Positions 1 through 13,665 of a stretch of DNA of 64,000 nucleotides are shown here, in pieces. A model generated the notes under the pieces. That model ran no database searches. It was not told the DNA's origin and saw only the letters and a program-made list of their open reading frames with translations. How positions within the stretch are numbered: the stretch's first letter is position 1; every line of letters begins with the position of its first letter. Source of the stretch: Serratia ficaria (lineage in GTDB: Bacteria; Pseudomonadota; Gammaproteobacteria; Enterobacterales; Enterobacteriaceae); NCBI RefSeq assembly GCF_900187015.1, contig NZ_LT906479.1, positions 5,022,001-5,086,000 of the forward strand, read 5' to 3'. The translations under genes were made by a program, and so were the position numbers.

Positions 1-81
1 TGCCCCGCGCATACCGCGCAACCCTGGCAGGCCCTGCGCCCACCTATCCCGCATCATGTCGCCCTCAGCAAGGAGAGCAAC

Positions 82-1605
82 ATGTCACTGGCGGTTATCT
101 ATACCCGGGCCACGATCGGCGTGCAGGCCCCCTCGGTTACGGTGGAAGTGCATATCAGCAACGGGCTGCCCGGTTTAACGCTGGTCGGCCTGCCGGAAAC
201 CACGGTAAAAGAGGCGCGCGACAGGGTGCGCAGCGCGTTGATCAACAACGGCTTCACCTTCCCGGCGCGGCGCATCACCGTTAACCTGGCGCCGGCCGAC
301 CTGCCCAAAGAAGGTGGCCGTTACGATCTGCCGATTGCGTTGGCGATCCTCGCCGCGTCCGAACAGCTGCCGGTCGAGTCGCTGACGCGTTATGAATTCC
401 TCGGCGAGCTGGCGCTGTCCGGCGCGCTGCGGGCGGTCAGGGGTGCCATCCCGGCGGCTTTAGCGGCCGCCGCCGCCGGGCGCAAACTGATCCTGTCGGC
501 GGACAACGGTCACGAGGTCGGCCTGATCGCCCAGGGTGAAACCCGGGTGGCGCAGCATCTGCTCGAAGTCTGCGCCTTTCTGCTCGGACGAGGGGAATTG
601 CCGGCGGCCTGCGCCCCGCCGGCCGCCGATGCGGCGCGGCCGACGGCTGACCTGCAGGATATCATCGGCCAGCAGCAGGCCAAGCGGGCGCTGGAGATCG
701 CCGCCGCGGGCGGACACAACCTGCTGCTGATCGGCCCGCCGGGCACCGGCAAGACCATGCTGGCCAGCCGCCTGACCGGTTTGCTGCCGCCGTTGACCGA
801 GCGGGAGGCGCTGGAGAGCGTGGCGGTGGCCAGCCTGCTGCGCCATGACGCCGAACCCTTGCCCTGGCGCCAACGGCCGTTTCGCGCGCCGCACCACAGC
901 GCCTCGATGGCGGCGCTGGTCGGCGGCGGTTCGCTGCCGCAGCCGGGAGAGATATCCATGGCGCACAATGGCGTGCTGTTTCTGGATGAACTGCCCGAAT
1001 TCGAACGCAGGGTGCTGGATGCGCTGCGCGAACCGCTGGAATCCGGCGAGATCGTGATATCCCGCGCCAACGCCAAGGTCTGTTTTCCGGCCCGGGTCCA
1101 GCTGATTGCGGCGATGAACCCCAGCCCGACCGGGCACTATCAGGGCGTGCATAACCGCGCCTCCCCCCAGCAGGTATTGCGCTATCTGGGCCGCCTTTCC
1201 GGCCCCTTTATCGACCGTTTCGACCTGTCGATCGACGTGCCGCTCTTGCCGCCTGGCCTACTCAGCAAACGCTGCGCCGGTGGGGAAAATAGCGTTCAGG
1301 TGCGCGCTCGGGTGCAGCGGGCGCGCGACAGGCAGCTTAGCCGCGCCGGGAAAATCAATGCGCTGCTGAGCAACCAGGAAGTGGAGCGAGACTGCGCACT
1401 GCGGGCGGCGGACGCCGAGTTTTTGGAAGCGACCCTGCACGCGCTGGGCCTGTCGGTGCGCGCCTGGCAACGGATCCTAAAGGTGGCGCGCACGCTGGCG
1501 GATTTGAACGGAGATCGGGATATCGATAAGCGCCACTTGAGCGAAGCGCTGGGGTACCGGGGTATGGACCGTCTGTTGCTGCAGCTGCATCGCAGCCTGG
1601 AATAA
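82..1605 (+). CDS. comM: YifB/ComM family Mg-chelatase-like AAA+ ATPase
   Basis: This 507-residue protein has the ComM/YifB architecture: an N-terminal Lon-protease-like fold (about residues 20-165), then a Mg-chelatase-type AAA+ module with Walker A GPPGTGKT near residue 218 and Walker B VLFLDE near residue 300, and a C-terminal lid domain. In Vibrio and Haemophilus, ComM is a hexameric helicase that promotes branch migration during natural transformation; in enterobacteria it is conserved but its role is less clear. The ATG follows AAGGAG at a normal distance. It converges on maoP, and the two share a hairpin region. The length matches the E. coli protein, so it looks intact. Family assignment is very secure; a role in DNA uptake here is only inferred. 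Confidence 0.95.
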   Translation: MSLAVIYTRATIGVQAPSVTVEVHISNGLPGLTLVGLPETTVKEARDRVRSALINNGFTFPARRITVNLAPADLPKEGGRYDLPIALAILAASEQLPVESLTRYEFLGELALSGALRAVRGAIPAALAAAAAGRKLILSADNGHEVGLIAQGETRVAQHLLEVCAFLLGRGELPAACAPPAADAARPTADLQDIIGQQQAKRALEIAAAGGHNLLLIGPPGTGKTMLASRLTGLLPPLTEREALESVAVASLLRHDAEPLPWRQRPFRAPHHSASMAALVGGGSLPQPGEISMAHNGVLFLDELPEFERRVLDALREPLESGEIVISRANAKVCFPARVQLIAAMNPSPTGHYQGVHNRASPQQVLRYLGRLSGPFIDRFDLSIDVPLLPPGLLSKRCAGGENSVQVRARVQRARDRQLSRAGKINALLSNQEVERDCALRAADAEFLEATLHALGLSVRAWQRILKVARTLADLNGDRDIDKRHLSEALGYRGMDRLLLQLHRSLE

Positions 1606-1630
1606 AAATGGGGCCCGCAGGCCCCATTCT
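1604..1630 (-). terminator. Rho-independent terminator between comM and maoP
   Basis: A perfect stem AATGGGGCC/GGCCCCATT with a four-base loop lies at 1607-1628. Read on the minus strand it is followed by a T-rich run, so it fits best as the maoP terminator. It may also stop comM weakly. Confidence 0.7.
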
Positions 1631-1632
1631 CA

Positions 1633-1971
1633 TCAGTCGTCGCTGTCGGTGTAATCTTCCACCGCATCAGCCTGCGGCTTGCCGCCGGACAGGGTATGGA
1701 ATTTTTTCGGACGGCGTGTGCGCGCCAGATATTTGGCCCATACTTTTTCCTGCTCGGTAACCGGCTCGCGCTCGCCGTGGCACACTGCGACGAACAGCTG
1801 TTCTTCTTCAGTGACCGGCTGGCGTTTGCCCGCGTCCAGCTCGTTGAACGCGTACCCGAAGCGCTCTAGCAATTGCGCTTCTTTAATGGTGAAATCGCCG
1901 TGACGGGAGAACCCGCGAGGATAGTGTTTGTTATCAAAAAAACGATTGGTCGTGGTGAAGCTATCCGCCAT
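1633..1971 (-). CDS. maoP: Macrodomain Ori organisation protein MaoP (DUF413, formerly YifE)
   Basis: This 112-residue protein matches MaoP/YifE in length and content (starts [20 protein letters not shown]; acidic C-terminus ending DYTDSDD). In E. coli MaoP acts with the nearby cis site maoS to constrain the Ori macrodomain. The reading frame is open further upstream, but family length and position favour the ATG at 1971. It is divergent from hdfR, and the intergenic region 1972-2090 would carry both promoters and, by analogy, maoS. Family identity is secure. Confidence 0.93.
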   Translation of the reverse strand: MADSFTTTNRFFDNKHYPRGFSRHGDFTIKEAQLLERFGYAFNELDAGKRQPVTEEEQLFVAVCHGEREPVTEQEKVWAKYLARTRRPKKFHTLSGGKPQADAVEDYTDSDD

Positions 1972-2090
1972 CTGACACGCTCCTAATTCTCTCATGGCCG
2001 TGCTGTTTATGGCGCGGAGTATTAGATAGGCTTGACATTGTGTAAAACAAAACATTTAAATCTTAACGACAAAATTTTTTGGAGATGGGT

Positions 2091-2918
2091 GTGGATACCG
2101 AATTACTGAAAACCTTTTTGGAGGTCAGTAGAACGCGTCACTTTGGCCGAGCCGCAGAATCCTTGTACTTAACGCAGTCCGCGGTCAGTTTCCGCATCCG
2201 TCAGTTGGAAAACCAGCTGGGCGCAAATTTATTCACCCGCCACCGCAACAATATCCGCCTGACGCCGGCCGGAGAGCGGCTTCTGCCCTATGCCGAGAGC
2301 CTGATGAACACCTGGCAGCTGGCGAAAAAAGAGGTGGTGCGATCGCTGCAGCACACCGAGCTCTCTATCGGCGCCACCGCCTCGCTGTGGGAAGCCTATC
2401 TGACCCCCTGGCTGCAATCGCTCTATCAGCAGCGCGAGGCGCTGCAGCTGGAGGCGCGGGTGGCGCTAAGGCACTCTTTGGTAAAGCAGCTGCACGAAAG
2501 GCAGCTCGATTTGCTCATCACCACCGAGCCGCCAAAGATGGACGAGCTGGCCAGCCAGCTGTTGGGCAATTTCTCGCTGCGTCTGTTTTCATCCCGCCGC
2601 CGCGACAAGCAGGCGCCGATGCCGTACATCAAGCTGGAATGGGGCGCCGATTTTCACCAACAGGAGAGCCGCATGCTGGAAGGCGACAGCGTGCCGGTGC
2701 TCACCACCACCTCGGCGCACCTGACCCGTCAGCTGCTGGAAACCACCGGCGGCTGCGCCTTTCTGCCCAGCCAGTGGGAAAAAGACTACCCGCTGCTGAT
2801 CGCCGCCACCGAGACGCCGCCGATCGTGCGCCCGCTGTATGCGGTCTGGCTGCAGAACAGCGATCAGCAGCCGTTGATCCGGCAATTGCTGAAAATACCT
2901 TTAAATACCGCAGCCTGA
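2091..2918 (+). CDS. hdfR: LysR-type regulator HdfR
   Basis: A LysR-family regulator with an N-terminal winged HTH (about residues 1-60, including the [14 protein letters not shown] segment) and a C-terminal effector-binding domain. It closely resembles HdfR, which represses flhDC and affects glutamate synthase genes in E. coli. I chose the GTG at 2091: it has GGAG six bases upstream and gives the family N-terminus (M)[12 protein letters not shown], while an in-frame TTG at 2079 adds only four residues. Product is 275 aa, slightly shorter than the 279 of E. coli. It converges on yjfF with only four bases between the stop codons. Confidence 0.92.
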   Translation: MDTELLKTFLEVSRTRHFGRAAESLYLTQSAVSFRIRQLENQLGANLFTRHRNNIRLTPAGERLLPYAESLMNTWQLAKKEVVRSLQHTELSIGATASLWEAYLTPWLQSLYQQREALQLEARVALRHSLVKQLHERQLDLLITTEPPKMDELASQLLGNFSLRLFSSRRRDKQAPMPYIKLEWGADFHQQESRMLEGDSVPVLTTTSAHLTRQLLETTGGCAFLPSQWEKDYPLLIAATETPPIVRPLYAVWLQNSDQQPLIRQLLKIPLNTAA

Positions 2919-2922
2919 AGCG

Positions 2923-3915
2923 CTATAACGGCTTCAGACGCGGATGGCGGGGTTTGGCTCGCCTGTTCAGCCAAAATGCGCTCATCGCCTTCTGAAGGCC
3001 GATAAAACAGAACAGCAGGATGCCGATGACGATTTTGGTCCACCAGGAGCTGAGGGTGCCGTCGAAGGTGATGTAGCTCTGGATCAGGCCCTGGATCAGC
3101 ACGCCGAACAGCGTGCCCAGCACGGTGCCGACGCCGCCGGTCAACAGAGTGCCGCCAATCACCACCGCGGCGATGGCGTCCAACTCTACGCCGCTGGCCG
3201 CCAGCGCATAGCCCGCCGACGTATACAGCGAGAAAACAATGCCGGACAGCGCCGCCAGCGTACTGGATAACATGTAAATCAATACGGTGGTGCGTTGTAC
3301 CGGCACGCCCATCAGCGCCGCCGACACCCGGTTGCCGCCAATGGCGTAGACGTTGTGGCCAAAGCGGGTGCGGTGCGCCAACAGGATGCCAGCCGCCACC
3401 ACCGTCAACATCACCAACGCCAGCAGCGTGAAGCGTCCGCCGCCCGGCAGTTTCCAGGCGTAGTTGGCCAGGCTGGCGTACAGCGGGTGATCGATGGGAA
3501 TCGACTCCTCGGAAACGATAAAACTCATACCCCGCACGAAGAACATGCCGGCCAGCGTGATGATGAACGCCGGCAGCTTCAGCACGTCGATGATCCAGCC
3601 CATCAGCGCACCGAATGATGCTCCCATCAGCAGCGCGATGATGAACGCATAGCCCGGTGCCATGCCGTAACTGCCGATCAGTTTGGCCAGCAACACGCCG
3701 GTGAAGGCGATCACCGAACCGACCGACAAATCGATGCCGCCGGACAGGATCACAAAAGTCATCCCCACCGCCACAATGCCGAGAAACGCATTATCGGTCA
3801 GCAAATCACACCATACCCGCGTGGAGGCGAAGGCGGGGAACTGAGCAAGGCAAAACGCGTAGCCCAGCAAAAATACCGCCAGGGTGATCAACAGCGGCAG
3901 ATTACGTTTGATCAT
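2923..3915 (-). CDS. yjfF: Galactofuranose ABC transporter permease YjfF
   Basis: A 330-residue hydrophobic protein of the ribose-type (CUT2) ABC permease family, with about eight to ten membrane segments and the characteristic GGIDLSVGSV motif near residue 60. It is the second permease of the YtfQ-YtfR-YtfT-YjfF importer, which takes up galactofuranose in E. coli. Its start overlaps the ytfT stop by four bases, typical of translational coupling. It is the last gene of the operon and ends almost at the hdfR stop, with no clear terminator in the four-base gap. Confidence 0.93.
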   Translation of the reverse strand: MIKRNLPLLITLAVFLLGYAFCLAQFPAFASTRVWCDLLTDNAFLGIVAVGMTFVILSGGIDLSVGSVIAFTGVLLAKLIGSYGMAPGYAFIIALLMGASFGALMGWIIDVLKLPAFIITLAGMFFVRGMSFIVSEESIPIDHPLYASLANYAWKLPGGGRFTLLALVMLTVVAAGILLAHRTRFGHNVYAIGGNRVSAALMGVPVQRTTVLIYMLSSTLAALSGIVFSLYTSAGYALAASGVELDAIAAVVIGGTLLTGGVGTVLGTLFGVLIQGLIQSYITFDGTLSSWWTKIVIGILLFCFIGLQKAMSAFWLNRRAKPRHPRLKPL

Positions 3916-4934
3916 GATTTGCGTCTCCGCAGCAGCCGGCGCAGCGATACGCTCGGCGATTGCACCATCAGCACCGCCAACACCACCACCGCTTTCAGCA
4001 CCAAATTGAATTCGGGACGATAGCCGGACAGCAGGATGCCGGTGTTCATCCCCTGAATAATCAGCGCCCCCACCACCGACAGCAGCAGGTTAAACCGGCC
4101 GCCCAGCAGCGAACCGCCGCCAATCACCACCGCCAGGATGGCGTCCAGTTCCAGCCACAGGCCGGCATTGTTGGCGTCCGCCCCGCGGATGTCCGCCGTC
4201 ACGATAATCCCGGCCACCGCGGCGCACAGGCCGCAGATCACGTACACCGACATCACCACCCAGCGAGTACTCACTCCCGCATTGCGGGCGGAACGCAGGT
4301 TGATGCCCACCGCTTCGATAAACAGCCCCAGAGCGGTCTTGCGCGTCAACAGCCAGAGCAGCAACAGCGACAGCGCGGCGACGATCGCCGGTACCGGCAG
4401 ATACATTAATGCGCCGCTGCCCAGCTGCGCCAAGCCTTCCCGCTCGAAGGTCACTATCTGCCCTTCGGTGATCAGCTGCGCAACGCCGCGGCCGGCGACC
4501 ATCAGCATCAGGGTGGCGACGATCGGCTGTATCTGCAGCACCGCCACCAGAAAACCGTTCCACAAGCCGCACAGCGCCCCGGCGGCCAACGCCGCAGCCA
4601 GCACATAGGCCAGCGGATAACCGGCGCTGGTCAGCATCGCCGCCGTGGCGCCGGCTATCGCCATCACCGCGCCCACCGAAAGATCGATGCCGCCGGTCGC
4701 GATCACCAACGTCATGCCCAGCGCCAGCAGCGCCACCGGGGCGCCGCGGTTGAGGATATCGATCAGGCTGCCGAACAGCCTTCCGTCCTGAATATGCACA
4801 GAGAAAAAATTTGGCGCCACCAGGCTGTCGATCAGCAAAATTGCCGCCAACGCCCCCAGCTGCGTCGCCCCGGCGGGAAATGCCCACCTGATTTTGCGCG
4901 GTTCACCGGTCATGGAGGAGCTCCTGAGGTTCAT
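3912..4934 (-). CDS. ytfT: Galactofuranose ABC transporter permease YtfT
   Basis: A 340-residue CUT2 permease with about eight to ten predicted membrane segments and the family motif GGIDLSVGAV. It should pair with YjfF to form the membrane channel of the galactofuranose importer. Both ends overlap neighbours by four bases (ytfR upstream, yjfF downstream), so the three genes are translated as one unit. Length agrees with the E. coli protein. Confidence 0.93.
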   Translation of the reverse strand: MNLRSSSMTGEPRKIRWAFPAGATQLGALAAILLIDSLVAPNFFSVHIQDGRLFGSLIDILNRGAPVALLALGMTLVIATGGIDLSVGAVMAIAGATAAMLTSAGYPLAYVLAAALAAGALCGLWNGFLVAVLQIQPIVATLMLMVAGRGVAQLITEGQIVTFEREGLAQLGSGALMYLPVPAIVAALSLLLLWLLTRKTALGLFIEAVGINLRSARNAGVSTRWVVMSVYVICGLCAAVAGIIVTADIRGADANNAGLWLELDAILAVVIGGGSLLGGRFNLLLSVVGALIIQGMNTGILLSGYRPEFNLVLKAVVVLAVLMVQSPSVSLRRLLRRRKS

Positions 4935-6445
4935 CCTGCCCCCTGTTGCACGGCAATAGCCTGCATAATCGCCGGCACCGTGATGGCGTCATGTTCCAAC
5001 TGCGCCACATGTCGTCTGTCGCGCAGCACCACAATGCGATCGGCATAGCCTGCCAGCTCCTCCAGCTCGGAAGAGATCACCAGCAGCGCCAGCCCTTCTT
5101 CACACAGTTTCTCGACCAACCGGATAATCTCCGCGTGCGCGCCGACGTCAATGCCGCGCGTCGGCTCGTCGAGGATCAGAAAACGCGGTTTGGTCGCCAG
5201 CCAGCGGGACAGCAGCACCTTCTGTTGATTGCCGCCGGAAAGATATTGGATCTGCTGCTCCGCCCCCGGCGTACGGATGCCCAACAGCCGGATGAAATCG
5301 TCGGCGATGCGCGTTTGCTCCCGCAGCGGCAGCGGCCGCAGCCAGCCGCGCTGGGCCTGCAGCGCCAGAATAATATTTTCCCGCACCGTCGCCGCCCCAA
5401 TGATGCCGTCGGTTTTACGGTCCTCCGGGCAATAGCCGAAACCCAGGCTGGCCGCTTTACGCGGCGTACGGATATTCACCGCCTTGCCGGCCACTTTCGC
5501 CTCGCCGCTATCCCGGGCCCTGACGCCAAATATCAGTTGGGCCGTTTCGGTACGCCCCGACCCCAACAGACCCGCCAGGCCAACAATCTCGCCCGGCCTG
5601 ACCGCCAACTCGAAGGGTTCTACCGTACCGCGACGGCCATAGCCGTTGAATTCAACCAGCGGCGCCGCCGTTGACGCCCGGCGCTCACCGCGCTTGAGCA
5701 AGGATTCATCGAACGCGTGCCCCAGCATCATCTGCACCAGCTCCAGCCGCGGCAGCTCGGCAGCCGCACGCGTGCCGACCAGCTTGCCGTTGCGCAGCAC
5801 GGTGATGCGATCGCTGATGCGATAAACCTGATCGAGAAAGTGAGTCACAAAGATCATGCCCAGCCCTTGAGATCGCAGCTGACGGAGAATATCCAGCAGC
5901 ATGCCGACCTCTTTGGCATCCAGGCTGGCGGTGGGTTCGTCCAGGATCAGCACCCTGGCGGACAGATCCACCGCCCGGGCGATAGCCACGATTTGCTGAA
6001 TGGCGATCGAGTAATTGCCCAACGGCTGGCTGACATCCAGCTGCAGGCCATAGCCTTGCAACAGCTCACTGGCGCGGCGCAGCATGGTGCGCTGATCGAC
6101 CAGCCCAAAGCGGGTCGGCTCGCGGCCGATGAACAGGTTGGCGGCGACCGAAATATTCGCCAGCAGGTTCACCTCCTGGTAAACCGTCCCTATGCCTAAC
6201 GCCTGCGCCTGTGCCGTACTCTGCGGTGCGATAGCGCGCCCCTCCAGCAGGATCTCGCCGGCGGACCGCGAGTAAACGCCGGTCAGCGCTTTGATCAGCG
6301 TGGATTTCCCCGCGCCGTTTTCCCCCAACAGCGCCACCACTTCCCCGCTCTGCAGCGTGAAATCGACCTGATCCAGCGCTTTGACACCGGGGAATTCGAC
6401 GGATAATCCGTTAATCGCCAGTAGGTGAGTCTGAGATGCAACCAT
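4931..6445 (-). CDS. ytfR: Galactofuranose ABC transporter ATP-binding protein YtfR
   Basis: A 504-residue duplicated ABC ATPase. The N-terminal half has Walker A GENGAGKST near residue 40 and Walker B LILDEPTASLD. The C-terminal half has a degenerate P-loop (GLLGSGRTE), the signature LSGGNQQK and LILDEPTRGID. This asymmetry is normal for CUT2 sugar ATPases such as RbsA. The segment GYCPEDRKTDGI and the gene order identify YtfR rather than RbsA or MglA. It lies 24 bp after ytfQ and overlaps ytfT by four bases. It energises uptake of the sugar delivered by YtfQ. Confidence 0.94.
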   Translation of the reverse strand: MVASQTHLLAINGLSVEFPGVKALDQVDFTLQSGEVVALLGENGAGKSTLIKALTGVYSRSAGEILLEGRAIAPQSTAQAQALGIGTVYQEVNLLANISVAANLFIGREPTRFGLVDQRTMLRRASELLQGYGLQLDVSQPLGNYSIAIQQIVAIARAVDLSARVLILDEPTASLDAKEVGMLLDILRQLRSQGLGMIFVTHFLDQVYRISDRITVLRNGKLVGTRAAAELPRLELVQMMLGHAFDESLLKRGERRASTAAPLVEFNGYGRRGTVEPFELAVRPGEIVGLAGLLGSGRTETAQLIFGVRARDSGEAKVAGKAVNIRTPRKAASLGFGYCPEDRKTDGIIGAATVRENIILALQAQRGWLRPLPLREQTRIADDFIRLLGIRTPGAEQQIQYLSGGNQQKVLLSRWLATKPRFLILDEPTRGIDVGAHAEIIRLVEKLCEEGLALLVISSELEELAGYADRIVVLRDRRHVAQLEHDAITVPAIMQAIAVQQGAG

Positions 6446-6469
6446 CTTGCTGCCCCGCCGGTGAGTGGA

Positions 6470-7426
6470 TCAATAACCCATGCTTTTCTTCAGTTCGAAC
6501 TCCTGCTTGGCGGTATCCGGCTGCAGCAGTTTCGACTCGGTCTGAATGAACTTCGGCGGCGATGTCCCCTCTTTTTTCATCGCCAACAGCGCATCAAACG
6601 CCGGGCCCGCCATGTTCGGCGTCAGCTCGACCGTAGCGTTGGCTTCGCCGTTGATCATCGCCTTGAAGATATCGGGCACGCCGTCGATAGAGACGATTTT
6701 TATTTGGGAACCGGGTTTTAGCCCCGCTTCCTTAATCGCCTGAATGGCGCCGATCGCCATATCGTCGTTATGCGCATAGACGGCGCAAATGTTCTTGCCG
6801 TTTTGCTCGGCCTTGATGAAGCTCTCCATCACCTCTTTGCCCTTGCTGCGGGTAAAATCACCGGACTGCGAGCGGATAATCTTGACGTTGGCGGCGGAAG
6901 CGATGCCGTCGGAGAAACCTTTCTTGCGGTTAATCGCAACGCTGGCGCCAACCGTGCCCTGCAGTTCCACCACGTTACACGGCTTGCCGGCCACCTCCTT
7001 CACCAGCCATTCCCCCGCCACCTTACCCTCATGGACGCTGTCGGAGGCCACTGCGGCGGTATACAACGAGGGGTCGTTCACTTCGATCATGCGGTCCAGC
7101 AGGAACACCGGAATTTTTGCCTCTTTGGCTTCCTGCAGCACCGGCGTCCAACCGGTTGCGACGACCGGGGCGATGAAAATAGCGTCCACCCCTTGGGCGA
7201 TAAATGACCTTACCGCTTTGATCTGATTTTCCTGTTTCTGCTGAGCGTCGGCAATTTTCAGCGTAATTCCGCGCTTTTCGGCCTCCTGTTTGGACACTTT
7301 GGTTTCCGCCGAGCGCCAGCCCGACTCTGAGCCAATCTGAGAGAAGCCGACGATCAGCGGTGCGGCCTGAGCCGTATTGATAAATGCGCCAGCGACGGCG
7401 GCTGCTAACAGCAAACGTTTGATCAT
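6470..7426 (-). CDS. ytfQ: Periplasmic galactofuranose-binding protein YtfQ
   Basis: The product is 318 aa, exactly the E. coli YtfQ length, from the ATG at 7426. It begins with a Sec signal peptide (MIKRLLLAAAVAGAF then TAQA, cleavage near residue 21), followed by a type I periplasmic sugar-binding fold. YtfQ binds galactofuranose and delivers it to YtfRT-YjfF. The frame is open about 49 codons further upstream, but that extension would bury the signal peptide, so I rejected it. It is first in the operon; 7427-7680 is its leader and promoter region, where I found no convincing operator. Confidence 0.94.
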   Translation of the reverse strand: MIKRLLLAAAVAGAFINTAQAAPLIVGFSQIGSESGWRSAETKVSKQEAEKRGITLKIADAQQKQENQIKAVRSFIAQGVDAIFIAPVVATGWTPVLQEAKEAKIPVFLLDRMIEVNDPSLYTAAVASDSVHEGKVAGEWLVKEVAGKPCNVVELQGTVGASVAINRKKGFSDGIASAANVKIIRSQSGDFTRSKGKEVMESFIKAEQNGKNICAVYAHNDDMAIGAIQAIKEAGLKPGSQIKIVSIDGVPDIFKAMINGEANATVELTPNMAGPAFDALLAMKKEGTSPPKFIQTESKLLQPDTAKQEFELKKSMGY

Positions 7427-7681
7427 GGTGTTTTCCTCGCCCTGCAGGGTTAGCTGTTGTGGTGTGATCTGTTTATTTTTCTGATGAAGCGGGTCCAAAA
7501 GGGACGGTCGCTTATTAGGTGTAGTTGAAAAATGGGCGGGAATAATGCGCGGCATCACATCGCAGGATAACAACCATTTTGTACATGGATTCAGCTAAAA
7601 ATGTCTAAATCGAAAACGGCTTTGCAGGAATTTCAGACAATCTATCAGGGGAATAGCGGAAAAGGGCGAGGAATGAGACGC

Positions 7682-7713
7682 AAAAAAAAACCCTTCGCTT
7701 TCGCGAAGGGTTT
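7682..7713 (-). terminator. rRNA operon terminator downstream of trpT
   Basis: On the minus strand a stem CCCTTCGC/GCGAAGGG with a GAAA loop is followed by nine T residues. It lies seven bases after the CCA end of tRNA-Trp and is a textbook intrinsic terminator ending the rrn transcript before ytfQ. Confidence 0.9.
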
Positions 7714-7719
7714 CTAATA

Positions 7720-7795
7720 TGGCAGGGGCGGAGAGACTCGAACTCGCGACACCCGGTTTTGGAGACCGGTGCTCTACCAACTGAGCTACGCCCCT
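7720..7795 (-). tRNA. trpT: tRNA-Trp (CCA)
   Basis: A 76-nt cloverleaf with encoded CCA end, acceptor stem AGGGGCG/CGCCCCT and anticodon loop CTCCAAA, giving anticodon CCA for tryptophan. It is distal in the rRNA operon, as trpT is in E. coli rrnC. Confidence 0.97.
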
Positions 7796-7848
7796 AAATC
7801 TCGCTTAACATTATGCCTGCTAAGATAAGCAGGCATAATTTAAATAAG

Positions 7849-7925
7849 TGGCGGAACGGACGGGGCTCGAACCCGCGACCCCCTGCGTGACAGGCAGGTA
7901 TTCTAACCAACTGAACTACCGCTCC
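7849..7925 (-). tRNA. aspT: tRNA-Asp (GTC)
   Basis: A 77-nt tRNA with encoded CCA, acceptor stem GGAGCGG/CCGTTCC and anticodon GTC, decoding aspartate. It sits between 5S rRNA and trpT, as in E. coli rrnC. Confidence 0.97.
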
Positions 7926-8017
7926 ACCGATTCTTTTACGTCGCACCTTTCGATGCCGGCAAAACCGCCTCGGCGATTTCGCTCATTACCAGGTGTCAGG
8001 CTGATAACGTTTATTTG

Positions 8018-8137
8018 ATGCCTGGCAGTGTCCTACTCTCGCATGGGGAGACCCCACACTACCATCGGCGCTACGGCGTTTCACTTCTGAGTTCGGCATG
8101 GGGTCAGGTGGGACCACCGCGCTATTGCCGCCAGGCA
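8018..8137 (-). rRNA. rrf: 5S ribosomal RNA
   Basis: A 120-nt gene starting TGCCTGGCGGC and ending CTGCCAGGCAT on the minus strand; the two ends pair to form helix I. Length is the enterobacterial standard. Confidence 0.97.
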
Positions 8138-8238
8138 AATTCTGTTTCATTCTTGGCCGTTACTCGCGTAACCACCAGAACCAATCTAAGAACTTCGCTG
8201 AAAATTATTCGTCTCTCTAAAAACACCTTCGGTGTTGT

Positions 8239-11146
<2,908 letters not shown>

Positions 11147-11294
11147 TCACAACCCGAAGGTGTCTTTTATGAATAATCGACACTTCGCATTGCAAACATT
11201 TGAGAGACTCTATGACAGGTTACTCCTCATCCCAATATTTCTACGGAGGGACAAGTTTCAGCCGTCATGTTTCAATTTTCAGCTTGTTCCAGAT

Positions 11295-11306
11295 TGTTAA
11301 AGAGCA
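11295..11306 (-). promoter_or_regulatory. Spacer boxA antitermination site
   Basis: The minus strand reads TGCTCTTTAACA, the exact boxA consensus bound by NusB-NusE in rRNA antitermination. It lies in the 16S-23S spacer, between tRNA-Ala and 23S. Confidence 0.8.
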
Positions 11307-11365
11307 AAATACTTCGCAGCATACTGTCGCCAATATACTCTGAAGTATTGAAATACCGGACTATA

Positions 11366-11441
11366 TGGTGGAGCTAAGCGGGATCGAACCGCTGACCTCC
11401 TGCGTGCAAGGCAGGCGCTCTCCCAGCTGAGCTATAGCCCC
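11366..11441 (-). tRNA. alaT: tRNA-Ala (TGC)
   Basis: A 76-nt spacer tRNA with encoded CCA, acceptor stem GGGGCTA/TAGCTCC and anticodon TGC for alanine. It is the second of the two 16S-23S spacer tRNAs. Confidence 0.97.
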
Positions 11442-11550
11442 ATACAGTCACGTGCAGTACCTTTGATATACAACTTCTTTCTTAGGCAAGGCATGCGGAG
11501 GGAAGTTTACCTGGGTAAACGACCGCGCATAACGCAGCATAGGGAAGAAG

Positions 11551-11627
<77 letters not shown>

Positions 11628-11701
11628 ATAAAGGTATTTCTGCTCGTTACTTTCTATCAGACAATCTGTGTGAGCACTTCACGCGAATCGATATCATTAG
11701 G

Positions 11702-13243
<1,542 letters not shown>

Positions 13244-13403
13244 AAAGCTTGATTTGCTTCAACTCGTGAAGCGATGCTCAAAGGTTACTGCTTCAAAAAT
13301 TGCTTTTTTACAAGCTAGTCACTCTTCAAGACTTGATATTTTTTCGCATCCGAAGATGCTGGATATCGTCTTGTGGAGTGCCCACACAGATTGTCTGATA
13401 AAT

Positions 13404-13415
13404 TGTTAAAGAGCG
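13404..13415 (-). promoter_or_regulatory. rRNA leader boxA
   Basis: The minus strand reads CGCTCTTTAACA, one base from the boxA consensus. It lies in the leader between P2 and 16S, as expected for the rRNA antitermination site. Confidence 0.75.
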
Positions 13416-13455
13416 TTGGTTACTGAGAGATAACTCTCGGTAACGCGGGAGGTGC

Positions 13456-13483
13456 ATATTACGCTTTCCCGCTGAAGAGTCAA
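13456..13483 (-). promoter_or_regulatory. rRNA operon promoter P2
   Basis: On the minus strand a -35 TTGACT (13478-13483) and -10 TAATAT (13456-13461) are separated by 16 bp and followed by GCACCTCC. Position and sequence match P2 of enterobacterial rrn operons. Confidence 0.8.
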
Positions 13484-13586
13484 GCTTTTTTCTTATTAAG
13501 AAACGGCGTTTTCACCGGCTTGCTTCTTCCTGGCTGGGCGACTGGTTCTCGTTAGAGGAGTCGTTGTTCCCGGTCAGTGGAGGCGC

Positions 13587-13660
13587 ATTATAGGGAGTTC
13601 TCAGAACGCCGCAACCCCTATTTTCAATATTTTTTCCGACCGTTGAATGTTTAACCAAAA
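13587..13660 (-). promoter_or_regulatory. rRNA operon promoter P1 with UP element
   Basis: On the minus strand a -35 TTGCGG (13609-13614) and perfect -10 TATAAT (13587-13592) with 16-bp spacing are followed by the GC-rich discriminator GCGCCTCC, the signature of stringently controlled rrn P1. The A/T-rich segment 13617-13660 fits an UP element; Fis sites would lie here or inside murI. Confidence 0.85.
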
Positions 13661-13665
13661 CCCCG

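Noticed and set aside
7600..7640. GalR/GalS-like operator upstream of ytfQ
   Set aside because: A sequence like GCAAAGCCGTTTTCGA has too many mismatches to GTGKAAnCGnTTnCAC to support a call.
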